Shown: piece by piece, positions 1 to 9,041 of the stretch
How the letters are laid out: each line of letters opens with the position of its first letter
How positions within the stretch are numbered: position 1 is the first letter of the stretch
Assembly (NCBI GenBank): GCA_963706875.1
Contig: CAVPNW010000018.1
Location: forward strand, 1-64,000
Source: Prado023 sp963706875
GTDB taxonomy: Bacteria; Actinomycetota; Actinomycetes; S36-B12; CAIYMF01
Direction: 5' to 3'
Length of the DNA stretch: 64,000 nt
Notes under the pieces: model-generated
What the model saw: the letters and a program-made list of their open reading frames with translations, nothing else
Told to the model about the DNA's origin: nothing
Database searches by the model: none
Made by a program: the position numbers and the translations under genes

Positions 1-2398
1 CCAGGGGCAGGGTGAGCGAGCCGCTGGCGGAGGTCACCGTGACGGGTCGCCATCGACGAGGCCGTGGGCGTCGGCCGTGGCGGCCGAGACCCGGGCCAGG
101 GCCGGGCGGGCGGTGCCGGCAAGGGCCTGCTCCCCGCGCTGGAGGATGCCCTCGTCGAGCAGGTGCCGCCAGCTGGCCAGGACCACCCGCCCGGAGCCGG
201 CGGCCTCGGCGGGCTCGTCGGCGGGCTGCGCCTCGGGGCGCGGGCCCTGCCAGCGGCCCATCCCGGCGAGCTCGGCGCGCAGGTCGGCCACCTCGATCGA
301 GCCGAGCGGGCGACCCATCGCGCGGGCGACCAGCGACAGGGCGCGGGCGTCGGTGATGGCCGTCGAGTCGCGCATGACCTGGCCGAACGGGCGGGCGCGG
401 CCCTCCCAGTCGAGCAGGGTGCCGGACTTCTCGGTGATGACCCCGACCGGCAGGACCACGTCGGCGACCGCCGTGACCTCGGTGGACCGGGTCTCGAGCG
501 CGAGGACGAACGGCGCTGCGGCCAGGGCCGCGAGGAATGCCTCGGGATCCGGGGTGTCGGCAGCCTCGACGCCGGCAAGGATGACTGCGCCGATCCGCCG
601 CTCGGCACGGCTCGGCGGCGGCCTCGGCATCCGGCTGCGGCAGTGTCAGCGTCGGTCGGCTCGGCCGAAGCGGCGGCCGCCTGGGCGTCGGCGTGATCGG
701 CGTGCCAGCGCCTCCACGACCCCGGCCAGGTCCAGGCCCGTCTCGGCCGGCAGGGCGTCGGCGTCGATGTCCCACGCCTGGGCGGCCTGGGCGCGGGCGT
801 CGGGGTCGGTGAGTGGTCGACCCCAGGGGAGCAGTCCGGCCAGGGCGCCGGCCTCGAGCGCACCGCGCTCGCCGGCGCGGCGGGGCACCCACGCCAGGCG
901 CGCACCCGTGGCCTGGGCCAGGGCGACGACGGCCGACAGGGCTCCCGGCGCCTGGGCAGCGCGCTCGCCGACCAGGATGATCGAGCCCTCTGCAGCGACC
1001 GCGGCAGCAGCGTCGCCGTCGCCGGAGGCGAGCGACGCGCAGCACCGCCGCCTCCTGGCCGGGAGCCGCTGCCAGCACGTGGGCGGCCAGCTTGGCCGAG
1101 CCCGGCGAGGCGAACGGGGCCACCGTCAGGACCTTCAGCGCCACCGCGGCGGGTGGCCGCGCGCAGGCGCAGGAAGATGATCGGCGACTCCTCCTCGGGC
1201 TCCAGCCCGACGAGGAGCACCGTGGGGGCGGCGTCGAGGTCGGCGTAGGTGACGCCGACCCCTGAGCCGGAGACGACCGCGCGCAGGAAGTCGGCCTCTG
1301 CCGCACTCGAGCGCCGGATCCGGAAGTCGATGCTGTCGGTGCCCAGCACCGCGCGAGCGAACTTGGCGTACGCGTAGCTGTCCTCGAGGGTCAGCTTGCC
1401 GCCCAGCAGGACGGCGGTGCGCGCTCCCGACTCGGTCAGCGCGGCGGCCGCACGACGCACGGCCTCGGGCCACGAGGACTCGACCAGCTCGTCGCCGTCG
1501 CGCACGAGCGGGGCGTCGAGGCGGTCGGCCGACAGGTACGGGAAGGCGAACCGGCCCTTGTCGCAGTTCCAGTCCGAGTTGACCGCGGGGTCCTCCCACG
1601 CCAGCCGGCGCAGGACCGTCGAGCGCCGCACGTCGGTGCGCAGCGAGCACCCGCTCGCGCAGTGCTCGCACACCGTCGGGGTCGAGACCAGGTCGAACGG
1701 GCGGGAGCGGAAGCGGTAGGCCGAGCTGGTCAGGGCACCGACCGGGCAGATCTGCACGGTGTTGCCCGAGAAGTACGAGTTGAACGGGGTGTCCTCGGCG
1801 GTGCCGACGATCTGCCGGCCGCCGCGCTGCTGCAGCGAGATGAACGGGTCACCGGCGACCTGGTCGGCGAACCGCGTGCACCGGGCGCACGAGACGCAGC
1901 GCTCGCGGTCGATGAGGATCTGCGTGCTCAGCGCCACCGGCTTGGGGAACGTGCGCTTGGTGCCGGTGAACCGCGACTCGCCGCGGCCGTGGGTCATCGC
2001 CTGGTTCTGCAGCGGGCACTCGCCGCCCTTGTCGCAGACCGGGCAGTCCAGCGGGTGGTTGATCAGCAGGAACTCCATGACCCCGCGCTGGGCGGTGGCG
2101 GCCATGTCGGAGGTTCCCGAGGTGCGCACCTTCATGCCGTCGGCGACGGGGATCGCACACGCCGGCTGCGGCTTGGGCTGGCCCTCGATCTCGATGAGGC
2201 AGGCTCGACAGGCGGCGACCGGCTCGAGGAGCGGGTGGTCGCAGAACCGGGGGATCTCGATGCCGACCTGCTCCGCGGCGCGGATGATCAGCGTGCCCTT
2301 GGGCACGACCACGTCGATGCCGTCGATCGCGACGGACACGTGGTCGGCCGGCGGGGTGGCCGGTGCAGCGGGGGCCCGGGGGGCGTGGTGACGGTCAT
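1..2398 (-). CDS. nuoG: NADH-quinone oxidoreductase subunit G (partial, multiply frameshifted)
   Basis: NuoG is the large iron-sulfur subunit of the complex I peripheral arm and relays electrons from NuoF towards the membrane arm. Reading the complement, I see the N-terminal ferredoxin-like [2Fe-2S] cysteines, the CPVCDKGGEC segment, the [4Fe-4S] motif CVSCARCTRF and the CEHCASGC motif that opens the molybdopterin-oxidoreductase-like domain. The ATG at 2398 overlaps the nuoF stop in the ATGA form used along this operon. The frame then breaks in a C/G run near 2375-2395, and again near 1150, 1035, 700, 620 and 50. Conserved sequence continues across each break in another frame. The 3' end lies beyond the left edge. 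Conservation either side of each break favours sequence error over a decayed gene. Confidence 0.9.
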
Positions 2399-4362
2399 CG
2401 CGTGGCTCCCGCGGGCAGGACGGTGGCGGCGGCCGGGTTGAAGGCCACGTCGGCTGCAGTGTGCGTCCCAGCCAGGAACTCGTCCGGGAAGTGCTTGAGG
2501 GCAGCAGGGAACGGCGTGGCGGCGGCATCGCCGAGGGCGCAGAACGAGCGTCCGAGGATCTGCCCGCAGATCTCCTCGAGCATCCCGAGCTCGTGCTCGC
2601 TGCCGTGCCCGGCCTCGAACTTCTCCAGGGTCCCGGCGATCCAGCCGGTGCCCTCACGGCACGGGGTGCACTTGCCGCAGGACTCGTGGGAGTAGAACTC
2701 CAGCCAGCGGGTCACGGCCTTGACCACGGACACGGTCTCGTCGAAGACCATGGGGGTGGCGGTGCCGAGCATCGTGCCGGCCGCGGCCATGTCCTCGTAG
2801 GTCAGGGGGAGGTCGAGGTGCTCGGCGGTCAGCATCGGCACGCTCGAGCCACCGGGAAGCCAGAACTTCGGGTCGCCGCCGTTGCGCATACCGCCGGCGT
2901 ACTCCAGCAGCTGGCGCATCGTGGTGCCCAGCGCGACCTCGTAGACGCCCGGGCGCTTCACGTGGCCCGAGACGCTCATGAGCTTGAAGCCCGGGGACTT
3001 CTCCGTGCCCCACTGGCGCAGCCAGTCCGCACCGTTGCGCACGATGTAGGGGACGTTGGCGATGGTCTCGACGTTGTTGACCACCGTCGGGGAGGCGTAG
3101 AGGCCGGCCACGGCGGGGAACGGCGGCTTGAGCCGCGGCTGGCCGCGACGGCCCTCCAGCGAGTCGAGCAGCGCCGTCTCCTCGCCGCAGATGTAGGCCC
3201 CCGCCCCGGAGTGCACGATCAGCTCGAGGTCGAACCCGGTGCCCTGGATGTCCTTGCCGAGGAACCCGGCGGCGTAGGCCTCGCGCACGGCCGCACGCAG
3301 CCGGCGGTGCACGTGCGGCACCTCGCCGCGGACGTAGATGAAGGCGTAGTTGGCGCGGATCGCGTACGAGGTGAGGATGCAGCCCTCGACCAGCGCGTGC
3401 GGGTTGGCCAGCATCAGGGGGATGTCCTTGCAGGCACCCGGCTCGGACTCGTCGGCGTTCACGACCAGGTAGTGCGGCTTGCCGTCACCCTGGGGGACGA
3501 AGCCCCACTTCATGCCGGTGGGGAAGCCCGCGCCGCCGCGACCACGCAGCCCGGAGTCCTTGACCAGCTGGATCAGTGCGTCCGGGCCCATCTCGAAGCC
3601 CTGGGCCACCTGCTCGTAGCCGCCATGGCGCCGGTACGCCTCGATCGTGTAGGAGTCCGCCTCGTCCCAGTGGGCGGTCAGGACCGGGGTCAGCGTCATC
3701 TCAGCGCAGAGGGAGGGGCCCCCGTCCGCTGCCGGGATGCCGCGTTCGGCGGCGGCGGTCGTGGTGGTCACCATGAGCGCGTCGGCCGAACCGCCCTCTG
3801 CGGTCAGGCCGTCGTCGTCAATGCCGGAGATCGTGCGCGAGGCGGCCTTGAACCCGCGGACCACCGGGCCCCGGGTCGAGCGGACCTCCTCGCCGGCCTC
3901 GAGGGCGTCGAGCACGGCGATCGCGTCGTCGGGGGTCATCCGGTCGAAGAACTCCCAGTCCACCGTCATCACGGGGGCGTGCGTGCAGGCGGCCTGGCAC
4001 TCGATGCGCTCGAGGTCGAAGGTGCCGTTCTCGCTGACCTCGTCGTGGCCCGCGCCGGCGTGGGCGCTGACGGCGTCCCAGAGCGCGTCGCCACCGAGCA
4101 GGGCGCACATGGTGTTGGTGCACACGCCGATGTGGTGCTGGCCGGCGGGGCGGCGCTTGTACATCGTGTAGAAGGTCGCGACGGCGGCGACCTCGGCGGT
4201 GCTCAGCGAGAGGGTCTGCGCACAGGCGGCGATCCCCTCGGGGCTCACGTAGCCCTCCTCGGACTGCACGAGGTGCAGCATCGGCAGCAGCGCCGAACGC
4301 GCCTCGGGGTAGCGACCAGCGAGCTCGGCGAGCTCGGTCATGGTCGTCTCGGAGATGGACAT
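2395..4362 (-). CDS. nuoE/nuoF: NADH-quinone oxidoreductase subunits E and F in one open frame
   Basis: NuoE and NuoF form the NADH-oxidising tip of complex I. Residues 1-221 are NuoE, a thioredoxin-fold [2Fe-2S] protein with CTNTMC and CQAAC cysteines. Residues 222-655 are NuoF, with the FMN/NADH loop GLRGRGGAGFPTG and the [4Fe-4S] ligands ESCGKCTPC. NuoF would normally start at the ATG at 3699. In the neighbouring frame a TGA (3703-3701) lies one base before that ATG, so a single missing or extra base in the G/C run near 3712-3725 would restore two separate genes. The fusion is therefore probably an indel artefact, although a true in-frame fusion cannot be excluded. The start overlaps the nuoD stop (TGATG), consistent with a tightly coupled operon. 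Confidence 0.92.
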   Translation of the reverse strand: MSISETTMTELAELAGRYPEARSALLPMLHLVQSEEGYVSPEGIAACAQTLSLSTAEVAAVATFYTMYKRRPAGQHHIGVCTNTMCALLGGDALWDAVSAHAGAGHDEVSENGTFDLERIECQAACTHAPVMTVDWEFFDRMTPDDAIAVLDALEAGEEVRSTRGPVVRGFKAASRTISGIDDDGLTAEGGSADALMVTTTTAAAERGIPAADGGPSLCAEMTLTPVLTAHWDEADSYTIEAYRRHGGYEQVAQGFEMGPDALIQLVKDSGLRGRGGAGFPTGMKWGFVPQGDGKPHYLVVNADESEPGACKDIPLMLANPHALVEGCILTSYAIRANYAFIYVRGEVPHVHRRLRAAVREAYAAGFLGKDIQGTGFDLELIVHSGAGAYICGEETALLDSLEGRRGQPRLKPPFPAVAGLYASPTVVNNVETIANVPYIVRNGADWLRQWGTEKSPGFKLMSVSGHVKRPGVYEVALGTTMRQLLEYAGGMRNGGDPKFWLPGGSSVPMLTAEHLDLPLTYEDMAAAGTMLGTATPMVFDETVSVVKAVTRWLEFYSHESCGKCTPCREGTGWIAGTLEKFEAGHGSEHELGMLEEICGQILGRSFCALGDAAATPFPAALKHFPDEFLAGTHTAADVAFNPAAATVLPAGATR

Positions 4363-5750
4363 CAGCGGTCCACGCCTCCCATCACGGGGTCGATGCTGGC
4401 GACCGCGGCCACGACGTCAGCCACCTGGCCGCCCTCGCACATGGCGGCCACCGACTGCAGGTTGTTGAAGCTGGGATCGCGGAAGTGCACCCGGTAGGGC
4501 TTGGTCCCGCCGTGCGACACCACGTGCACGCCGAGCTCCCCGCGCGGGGCCTCGAGCACCTGGTAGACCTGGCCCACCGGCACGCTGTAGCCCTCGGTCA
4601 CCAGCTTGAAGTGGTGGATCAGGGCCTCCATCGAGGTGCCCATGATCTGGCGGATGTGATCCAGGGAGTTGCCCATCCCGTCGGTGCCGATGGCCAGCTG
4701 CGCCGGCCAGGCGATCTTCGGGTCGTCGACCATCACCGGGCCCGGGCTGTCAGGTACTCCAGCGCCTGCTCGACGATGTTCAGGCTCTGCTCCATCTCCG
4801 CGAGGCGGATCAGGAACCGGCCGTAGGCGTCGGAGGTGCTCTGGGTGGGGACCTCGAACTCGTAGCGCTCGTAGCCGCAGTAGGGCATGTCCTTGCGCGC
4901 GTCCCACGGGTAGCCCGTGGCCCGCAGGATCGGACCGGTCACGCCCAGGGCCATGCAGCCGGTGAGGTCCAGGTAGCCGATGCCGGAGGTGCGGCCCATC
5001 CAGATGGTGTTGTCGACGAGCAGGTTCGCGGTGTCCTTGAACCGTGAGCGCAGCTGGTCGATCGTCCACTGGATCCGGGTCTTCATGTCCTGGCCGAGGT
5101 CGTCCTTCTCCGGCATGTCCTGCGCCAGGCCGCCGGGCCGGATGTACGCGTGGTTCATCCGCAGGCCGGTGACGAGCTCGAAGATGTCCAGGATCAGCTC
5201 ACGCTCGCGGAAGCCGAACGTCATGGCGGTCAGCGCGCCGAGCTCGAGGGCGCCGGTGGCCAGGCAGACCAGGTGCGAGCTGACCCGGTTGAGCTCCATC
5301 AGGATGACCCGGATGACCGTGGCACGGTCCGGGATGTCGTCGGTGATCCCGAGCAGCTGCTCGACGGCCAGGCTGTAGCCGGTCTCGTTGAAGAAGCTGG
5401 ACAGGTAGTCCATGCGCGTGACGAAGGTCGTGCCCTGGGTCCAGCTGCGGTACTCGAGGTTCTTCTCGATGCCGGTGTGCAGGTAGCCGATGCCGCAGCG
5501 GGCCTCCTGGACGCTCTCCCCCTCGAGCTCGAGGATCAGCCGCAGGACACCGTGAGTGGACGGGTGCTGCGGGCCCATGTTGACCACGATGCGCTCGTTG
5601 GCCACGCTCGGGTCGAGGGTGATGGTGTCCCAGTCGCCGCCGGAGACGGTGAAGACCCGGCCCTCGGTGGTGTCGTAGCCGGGAGCCTCGTCGGGGGCAG
5701 CGTCAGGCGGCGGGCTCGAAGGCCTCGCCGGACTCATACGTCGTGCTCAT
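4362..5750 (-). CDS. nuoD: NADH-quinone oxidoreductase subunit D (frameshifted)
   Basis: NuoD is the 49-kDa-type subunit that, with NuoB, forms the quinone-binding site. Family hallmarks include NMGPQHPSTHGVLR near the N-terminus, GYLHTGIEKN, and a C-terminal segment ending with the usual FHDPSFNNLQ-like block (here FRDPSFNNLQSV). The frame breaks near 4740-4747, where one base is missing in a GCCCGGGCCCGG stretch. A second probable break lies near 5705: the ATG at 5750 overlaps the nuoC stop (TGATG) and encodes MSTTYESGEAFEPAA, but must change frame to reach the conserved protein. Without that shift the frame opens at the ATG at 5737. Relatives of NuoD include the [NiFe]-hydrogenase large subunit, but the nickel cysteines are absent, as expected. 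Confidence 0.92.
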
Positions 5751-6469
5751 CAGTTGTACGACCTCCGCTGGTCGGGCGCGGGGATGGTCGCGCCCTTGTA
5801 CTCCACGGGGATCCCGCCGAGCGGGTAGTCCTTGCGCTGCGGGTGGCCCGGCCAGTCGTCGGGCATCAGGATGCGGGTCATCGCGGGGTGGCCGTCGAAC
5901 TGGATCCCGAACATGTCCCACGTCTCGCGCTCGTGCCAGTCGGCCGAGGCCCAGACGCCGGTGACCGACGGGATGTGCTGGTCGGACTCGGGGCAGGTGA
6001 CCTCGACCCGGATGCGGCGCTTGTGGGTCATCGACAGCAGGTGGATCACGGCGTGCAGCTCGCGGCCGGTGTCGGCCGGGTAGTGCACGCCGGACACCGA
6101 GTGGCAGACCTCGAAGCGCAGGCCCGGCTCGTCGCGGAGCTCCGCGGCGACGGCCAGCAGGTGCTCGCGGCGGACGTAGAGCGTGAGCTCGCCACGGTCG
6201 ACGACGACCTTCTCGATCGCCGACTCGGCAGGGATGCCGGCATCGGCCAGGGAGAGCTCGAGCTCCTCGGTCACGGCGTCGAAGTAGCCGCCGTAGGGCT
6301 TCTCGCTGGCCCCGGGCATCTCGATGGGACGCGTGAGCCCCCCGAAGCCGCTGGTGTCACCCGACCCGGACGCGCCGAAGGCGCCCTGGCGGACACCCAC
6401 GGTGTCGGTGACCGGGTCGAGGCCCAGGTCGACGGCCCCGACCGGCACCACCTGGTTGTTCTCGCTCAT
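5750..6469 (-). CDS. nuoC: NADH-quinone oxidoreductase subunit C
   Basis: NuoC is the 30-kDa-type subunit that clamps NuoD in the hydrophilic arm. The 239-residue product starts MSENNQVVPVG and has a variable N-terminal stretch of about 75 residues. The conserved core follows, with the C-terminal signature ADWHERETWDMFGIQFDGHP and PDDWPGHPQRKDYPLGG. The start was chosen because the ATG at 6469 overlaps the nuoB stop (ATGA, 6466-6469). Longer upstream readings in this frame run into nuoB. It belongs to the nuoA-to-nuoG operon. Confidence 0.95.
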   Translation of the reverse strand: MSENNQVVPVGAVDLGLDPVTDTVGVRQGAFGASGSGDTSGFGGLTRPIEMPGASEKPYGGYFDAVTEELELSLADAGIPAESAIEKVVVDRGELTLYVRREHLLAVAAELRDEPGLRFEVCHSVSGVHYPADTGRELHAVIHLLSMTHKRRIRVEVTCPESDQHIPSVTGVWASADWHERETWDMFGIQFDGHPAMTRILMPDDWPGHPQRKDYPLGGIPVEYKGATIPAPDQRRSYN

Positions 6470-7020
6470 CGCAGGAGACCCCGCATCTCGATGGTCGGCG
6501 GCGCGGTGAGGGCGGCGGCCTCGAGCTCGGTGATCTGGCGGGCGCGGTTGGAGCCGAGCTTGGAGTCCATGACCTGCTCGTGCAGGGTGAGGATCGCGTC
6601 CATGAGCATCTCCGGGCGGGGCGGGCAGCCGGGCAGGTAGATGTCGACCGGGACGATGTGGTCCACGCCCTGGACGATCGCGTAGTTGTTGAACATGCCG
6701 CCCGAGGACGCGCAGACGCCCATCGCGATGACCCACTTGGGTCCGGCCATCTGGTCGTAGACCTGGCGCAGGACCGGAGCCATCTTGTTGCTCACGCGCC
6801 CGGCCACGATCATCAGGTCGGCCTGGCGCGGGGAGCCGCGGAAGACCTCCATGCCGAACCGGGCCAGGTCATAGCGACCGGCGCCGGTGGCCATCATCTC
6901 GATGGCGCAGCAGGCCAGGCCGAAGGTCGCGGGCCACATCGAGCTCTTGCGCGCGTATCCCGCCAGCAGCTCGACGCTGGTCAGCAGCACTCCCGACGGG
7001 AGTTGTTCCTCGAGTCCCAT
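6466..7020 (-). CDS. nuoB: NADH-quinone oxidoreductase subunit B
   Basis: NuoB carries the terminal [4Fe-4S] cluster N2 that reduces the quinone. The 184-residue product has the expected adjacent cysteines FGLACCAIEMM, then GVCASSGGMFNN and the late motif YLPGCPPRPE. These supply the four cluster ligands and match the family length. It follows nuoA with one base between the genes and overlaps nuoC by four bases. Confidence 0.97.
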   Translation of the reverse strand: MGLEEQLPSGVLLTSVELLAGYARKSSMWPATFGLACCAIEMMATGAGRYDLARFGMEVFRGSPRQADLMIVAGRVSNKMAPVLRQVYDQMAGPKWVIAMGVCASSGGMFNNYAIVQGVDHIVPVDIYLPGCPPRPEMLMDAILTLHEQVMDSKLGSNRARQITELEAAALTAPPTIEMRGLLR

Positions 7021-7021
7021 G

Positions 7022-7381
7022 TCAGTCCCACTCCAGTCCGTCGCGCCGCCACACGTAGACGTAGGCGACCAGCAGGGTCGCGATGAACAACAGCATCTCC
7101 ACCAGCCCGAAGATCCCGAGCGAGTCGAAGGTGACCGCCCACGGGTAGAGGAAGACGATCTCGATGTCGAAGACGATGAACAGCATCGCGGTCAGGTAGT
7201 ACTTGACCGGGAACCGGCCACCGCCGATGCGCATCGGGGTCGGCTGGATGCCGCACTCGTAGGAGTCGAGGCGGGCGCGGTTGTAGCGCTTGGGCCCGGT
7301 GATCCCGGCGACCGCGACGGAGAAGAGCGCGAAGCCGAAGGCCAGGAGTCCGAGGATGAGGATCGGCATGTAGACGTTCAC
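7022..7381 (-). CDS. nuoA: NADH-quinone oxidoreductase subunit A
   Basis: NuoA is a small membrane-arm subunit with three transmembrane helices next to the quinone channel. The 119-residue product has the conserved KPYNRARLDSYECG-type loop (here GPKRYNRARLDSYECGIQP, holding the redox-reporter cysteine) and FDIEIVFLYPWAV. The GTG at 7381 gives MNVYMPIL; an ATG four codons in is an alternative. It is the first gene of the nuo operon. Confidence 0.95.
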   Translation of the reverse strand: MNVYMPILILGLLAFGFALFSVAVAGITGPKRYNRARLDSYECGIQPTPMRIGGGRFPVKYYLTAMLFIVFDIEIVFLYPWAVTFDSLGIFGLVEMLLFIATLLVAYVYVWRRDGLEWD

Positions 7382-7439
7382 GGCAGTGGCACCCGTCCTC
7401 CCATCGAACTGCCCGCGCCGGCACGGCTCGGGCGGTCAC

Positions 7440-7464
7440 ATCCTAGGCACCCCGAGTGGGTGCC
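7440..7464 (-). promoter_or_regulatory. Hairpin after the reductase gene plus candidate nuo -10 box
   Basis: A perfect 7-bp stem (GGCACCC at 7446-7452, GGGTGCC at 7458-7464) with a 5-nt loop lies 19 nt beyond the stop of the gene at 7484 and could end its transcript or that of a read-through. Directly next to it, the minus strand reads TAGGAT (7445-7440), an actinobacterial-type -10 box about 60 nt ahead of nuoA. Both roles are inferred from position and sequence only. Confidence 0.45.
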
Positions 7465-7483
7465 GACGCGCTCGTGGTCGGTC

Positions 7484-8764
7484 TCATGCTGCCGGTGTCA
7501 CCCGCGACAGCACGTTGATCAGCCGGTCCATGGGGTCCGGATCGGCCGTGTCCGTGAGGTTGGCCATCAGTTTCAGGGCCAGTTCGCGCAGCACCGGGAC
7601 GGGCATCCCGTAGGTGGTTGCGATCTTCATCACACTCGGGTTGCCGATGGCCCGGACGAACCAGCGACCCAGCGTGTAGTACCCGCCGTAGTGCGCCTTG
7701 AGGTCCTCGGCGTAGCCGTACAGCTGGGTCTCGCGGCCCTCGGCCCGGGGCTCGGCGAGTGCGGCATCGATGCGCGCCCCAGCCAGCGCCCCGGCCTCCA
7801 GCGCGTAGTCGATGCCCTCGCCGTTGAACGGGTTGACCATGCCGCCGGAGTCGCCGACCAGGAGCATGCCCTTGGCATAGTGCGGCTGGCGGTTGAAGCC
7901 CATGGGCAGCGCCATCCCGCCGATCTTCACGGTGTCGGCGTGCTCGCGCAGCTCCCAGTGCTCCGGGGTCTCGCGCATCCAGCGGCGCAGGTGGTCGCGG
8001 TAGTCGACGTTCTGGAACGCCTCGGAGGTGTTCAGGATGCCCAGGCCGATGTTGATGGTGCCGTCGGCCAGCCCGAACACCCAGCCGTAGCCGGGCAGCA
8101 GCGCACCGTTGGACCGCAGCTCGAGGTGCGACTCCATCCACGGCTCGGCGGCGCGGGGGCTCGGGGCGTAGGCGCGCACCGCCACCCCCATCGGGCGGTC
8201 GTCGCGGCGGCTGATCCCCATGGCCACGCTCATCCGGGAGCTGACGCCGTCGGCGGCGACCACGACCGGCGCCCGGTAGGTGACCCGGGGGCCGGCGGCG
8301 CGGCCACGGTCGTCGAGCGGCTGGGCGACGACACCGGTGACGCGACCGGTGCGCTCGTCCCGGGTCGGCTCCAGCACCTTGGTGCGCTCGACGAGGCGGG
8401 CGCCGGCGGCGGCCGCATGCCGGGCGAGGATCTCGTCGAGCTCCATGCGGGAGCGGACGAGCCCGTAGTTCGGGAAGCGCTCGAGCTCGGGCCAGGGCAG
8501 CTCGTAGGTGCGGCCGTTGGCGATGATCCGCAGGCCGTTGTTGCGGGCCCAGCCCTTCTCCGGGGAGATGTCCACGCCCATGTCGATCAGGGACCGGACC
8601 GCGCGCGGGGTCAGGCCGTCGCCGCACACCTTGTCCCGGGGGAACGCCGCCTTCTCCAGCAGCAGGACGTCGCGCCCGGCGCTGGCCAGCCGATGCGCGG
8701 TGGCCGATCCCGCCGGTCCGGCGCCGACGACGATGACCTCGGCATCGTGGGCGTGGTCGGGCAT
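7484..8764 (-). CDS. Geranylgeranyl reductase family FAD-dependent oxidoreductase, probably acting on menaquinone
   Basis: The 426-residue flavoprotein starts MPDHAHDAEVIVVGAGPAG, giving the GxGxxG dinucleotide fold. It continues with FPRDKVCGDGLTPRAV, the substrate-side motif of the geranylgeranyl reductase family. The late motif LLVGDSGGMVNPFNGEGIDYA is the second FAD-binding element. Family members saturate isoprenoid double bonds. In actinobacteria the MenJ branch reduces one unit of the menaquinone side chain, and that role fits the position between the nuo operon and the menaquinone genes. A role in archaeal-type or chlorophyll lipids is unlikely here. The ATG at 8764 is chosen because homology begins there; upstream codons in this frame have no family similarity. 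Confidence 0.85.
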   Translation of the reverse strand: MPDHAHDAEVIVVGAGPAGSATAHRLASAGRDVLLLEKAAFPRDKVCGDGLTPRAVRSLIDMGVDISPEKGWARNNGLRIIANGRTYELPWPELERFPNYGLVRSRMELDEILARHAAAAGARLVERTKVLEPTRDERTGRVTGVVAQPLDDRGRAAGPRVTYRAPVVVAADGVSSRMSVAMGISRRDDRPMGVAVRAYAPSPRAAEPWMESHLELRSNGALLPGYGWVFGLADGTINIGLGILNTSEAFQNVDYRDHLRRWMRETPEHWELREHADTVKIGGMALPMGFNRQPHYAKGMLLVGDSGGMVNPFNGEGIDYALEAGALAGARIDAALAEPRAEGRETQLYGYAEDLKAHYGGYYTLGRWFVRAIGNPSVMKIATTYGMPVPVLRELALKLMANLTDTADPDPMDRLINVLSRVTPAA

Positions 8765-8862
8765 CGGGCACCTCGTGGACGTGGGGGATTCGAGCCAGAT
8801 TCTAGACCCGGCCGTGCAGGCCCGCAGACGCCCCGAGTGCGGCCGGCCCGCACCCGACGGTT

Positions 8863-8882
8863 GGTCCGCTATCGCGCGGACC
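8863..8882. repeat. Inverted repeat in the reductase-pflB intergenic region
   Basis: GGTCCGC (8863-8869) and GCGGACC (8876-8882) form a perfect 7-bp stem around a 6-nt loop. It sits about 100 nt upstream of the reductase start and 160 nt upstream of pflB. It could be an operator or an RNA hairpin; nothing in the sequence decides which. Confidence 0.6.
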
Positions 8883-8894
8883 GATCGTGGTCTC

Positions 8895-8932
8895 GTCCGC
8901 TTCTCCGAGCATCCGCGCTCCGAGAAGCGGAC
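8895..8932. repeat. Long inverted repeat upstream of pflB
   Basis: GTCCGCTTCTC (8895-8905) pairs perfectly with GAGAAGCGGAC (8922-8932). After one C-C mismatch the stem continues with GAGC/GCTC, closing on a 6-nt loop. A 15-bp interrupted stem in a divergent promoter region suggests a protein-binding site or a leader hairpin. I do not recognise it as a site for a named regulator. Confidence 0.65.
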
Positions 8933-8945
8933 AAGGTGCCGAGCC

Positions 8946-8961
8946 CGGGACCAAGGTCCCG
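8946..8961. promoter_or_regulatory. DosR-box-like palindrome upstream of pflB
   Basis: CGGGACCAAGGTCCCG is a perfect 16-bp palindrome. It has the GGGAC-N4-GTCCC spacing of the mycobacterial DosR/DevR box, including the flanking C and G. It lies 80 nt upstream of the pflB start, a normal activator distance. A DosR homologue is encoded at 44348-45001. Binding is inferred. Confidence 0.6.
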
Positions 8962-9041
8962 AGTGGGCCGGACCTCCTCGGGAAGGTAATGGGGGATGCC
9001 CCGGGGGACAATGGGGGACCGCACATGGAGGAGAACCGCAC

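Noticed and set aside
2461..4497. Long plus-strand open frame opposite nuoE/F
   Set aside because: It is antisense to strongly conserved complex I subunits and encodes low-complexity, Val/Gly/Asp-rich sequence typical of shadow frames in G/C-rich DNA.
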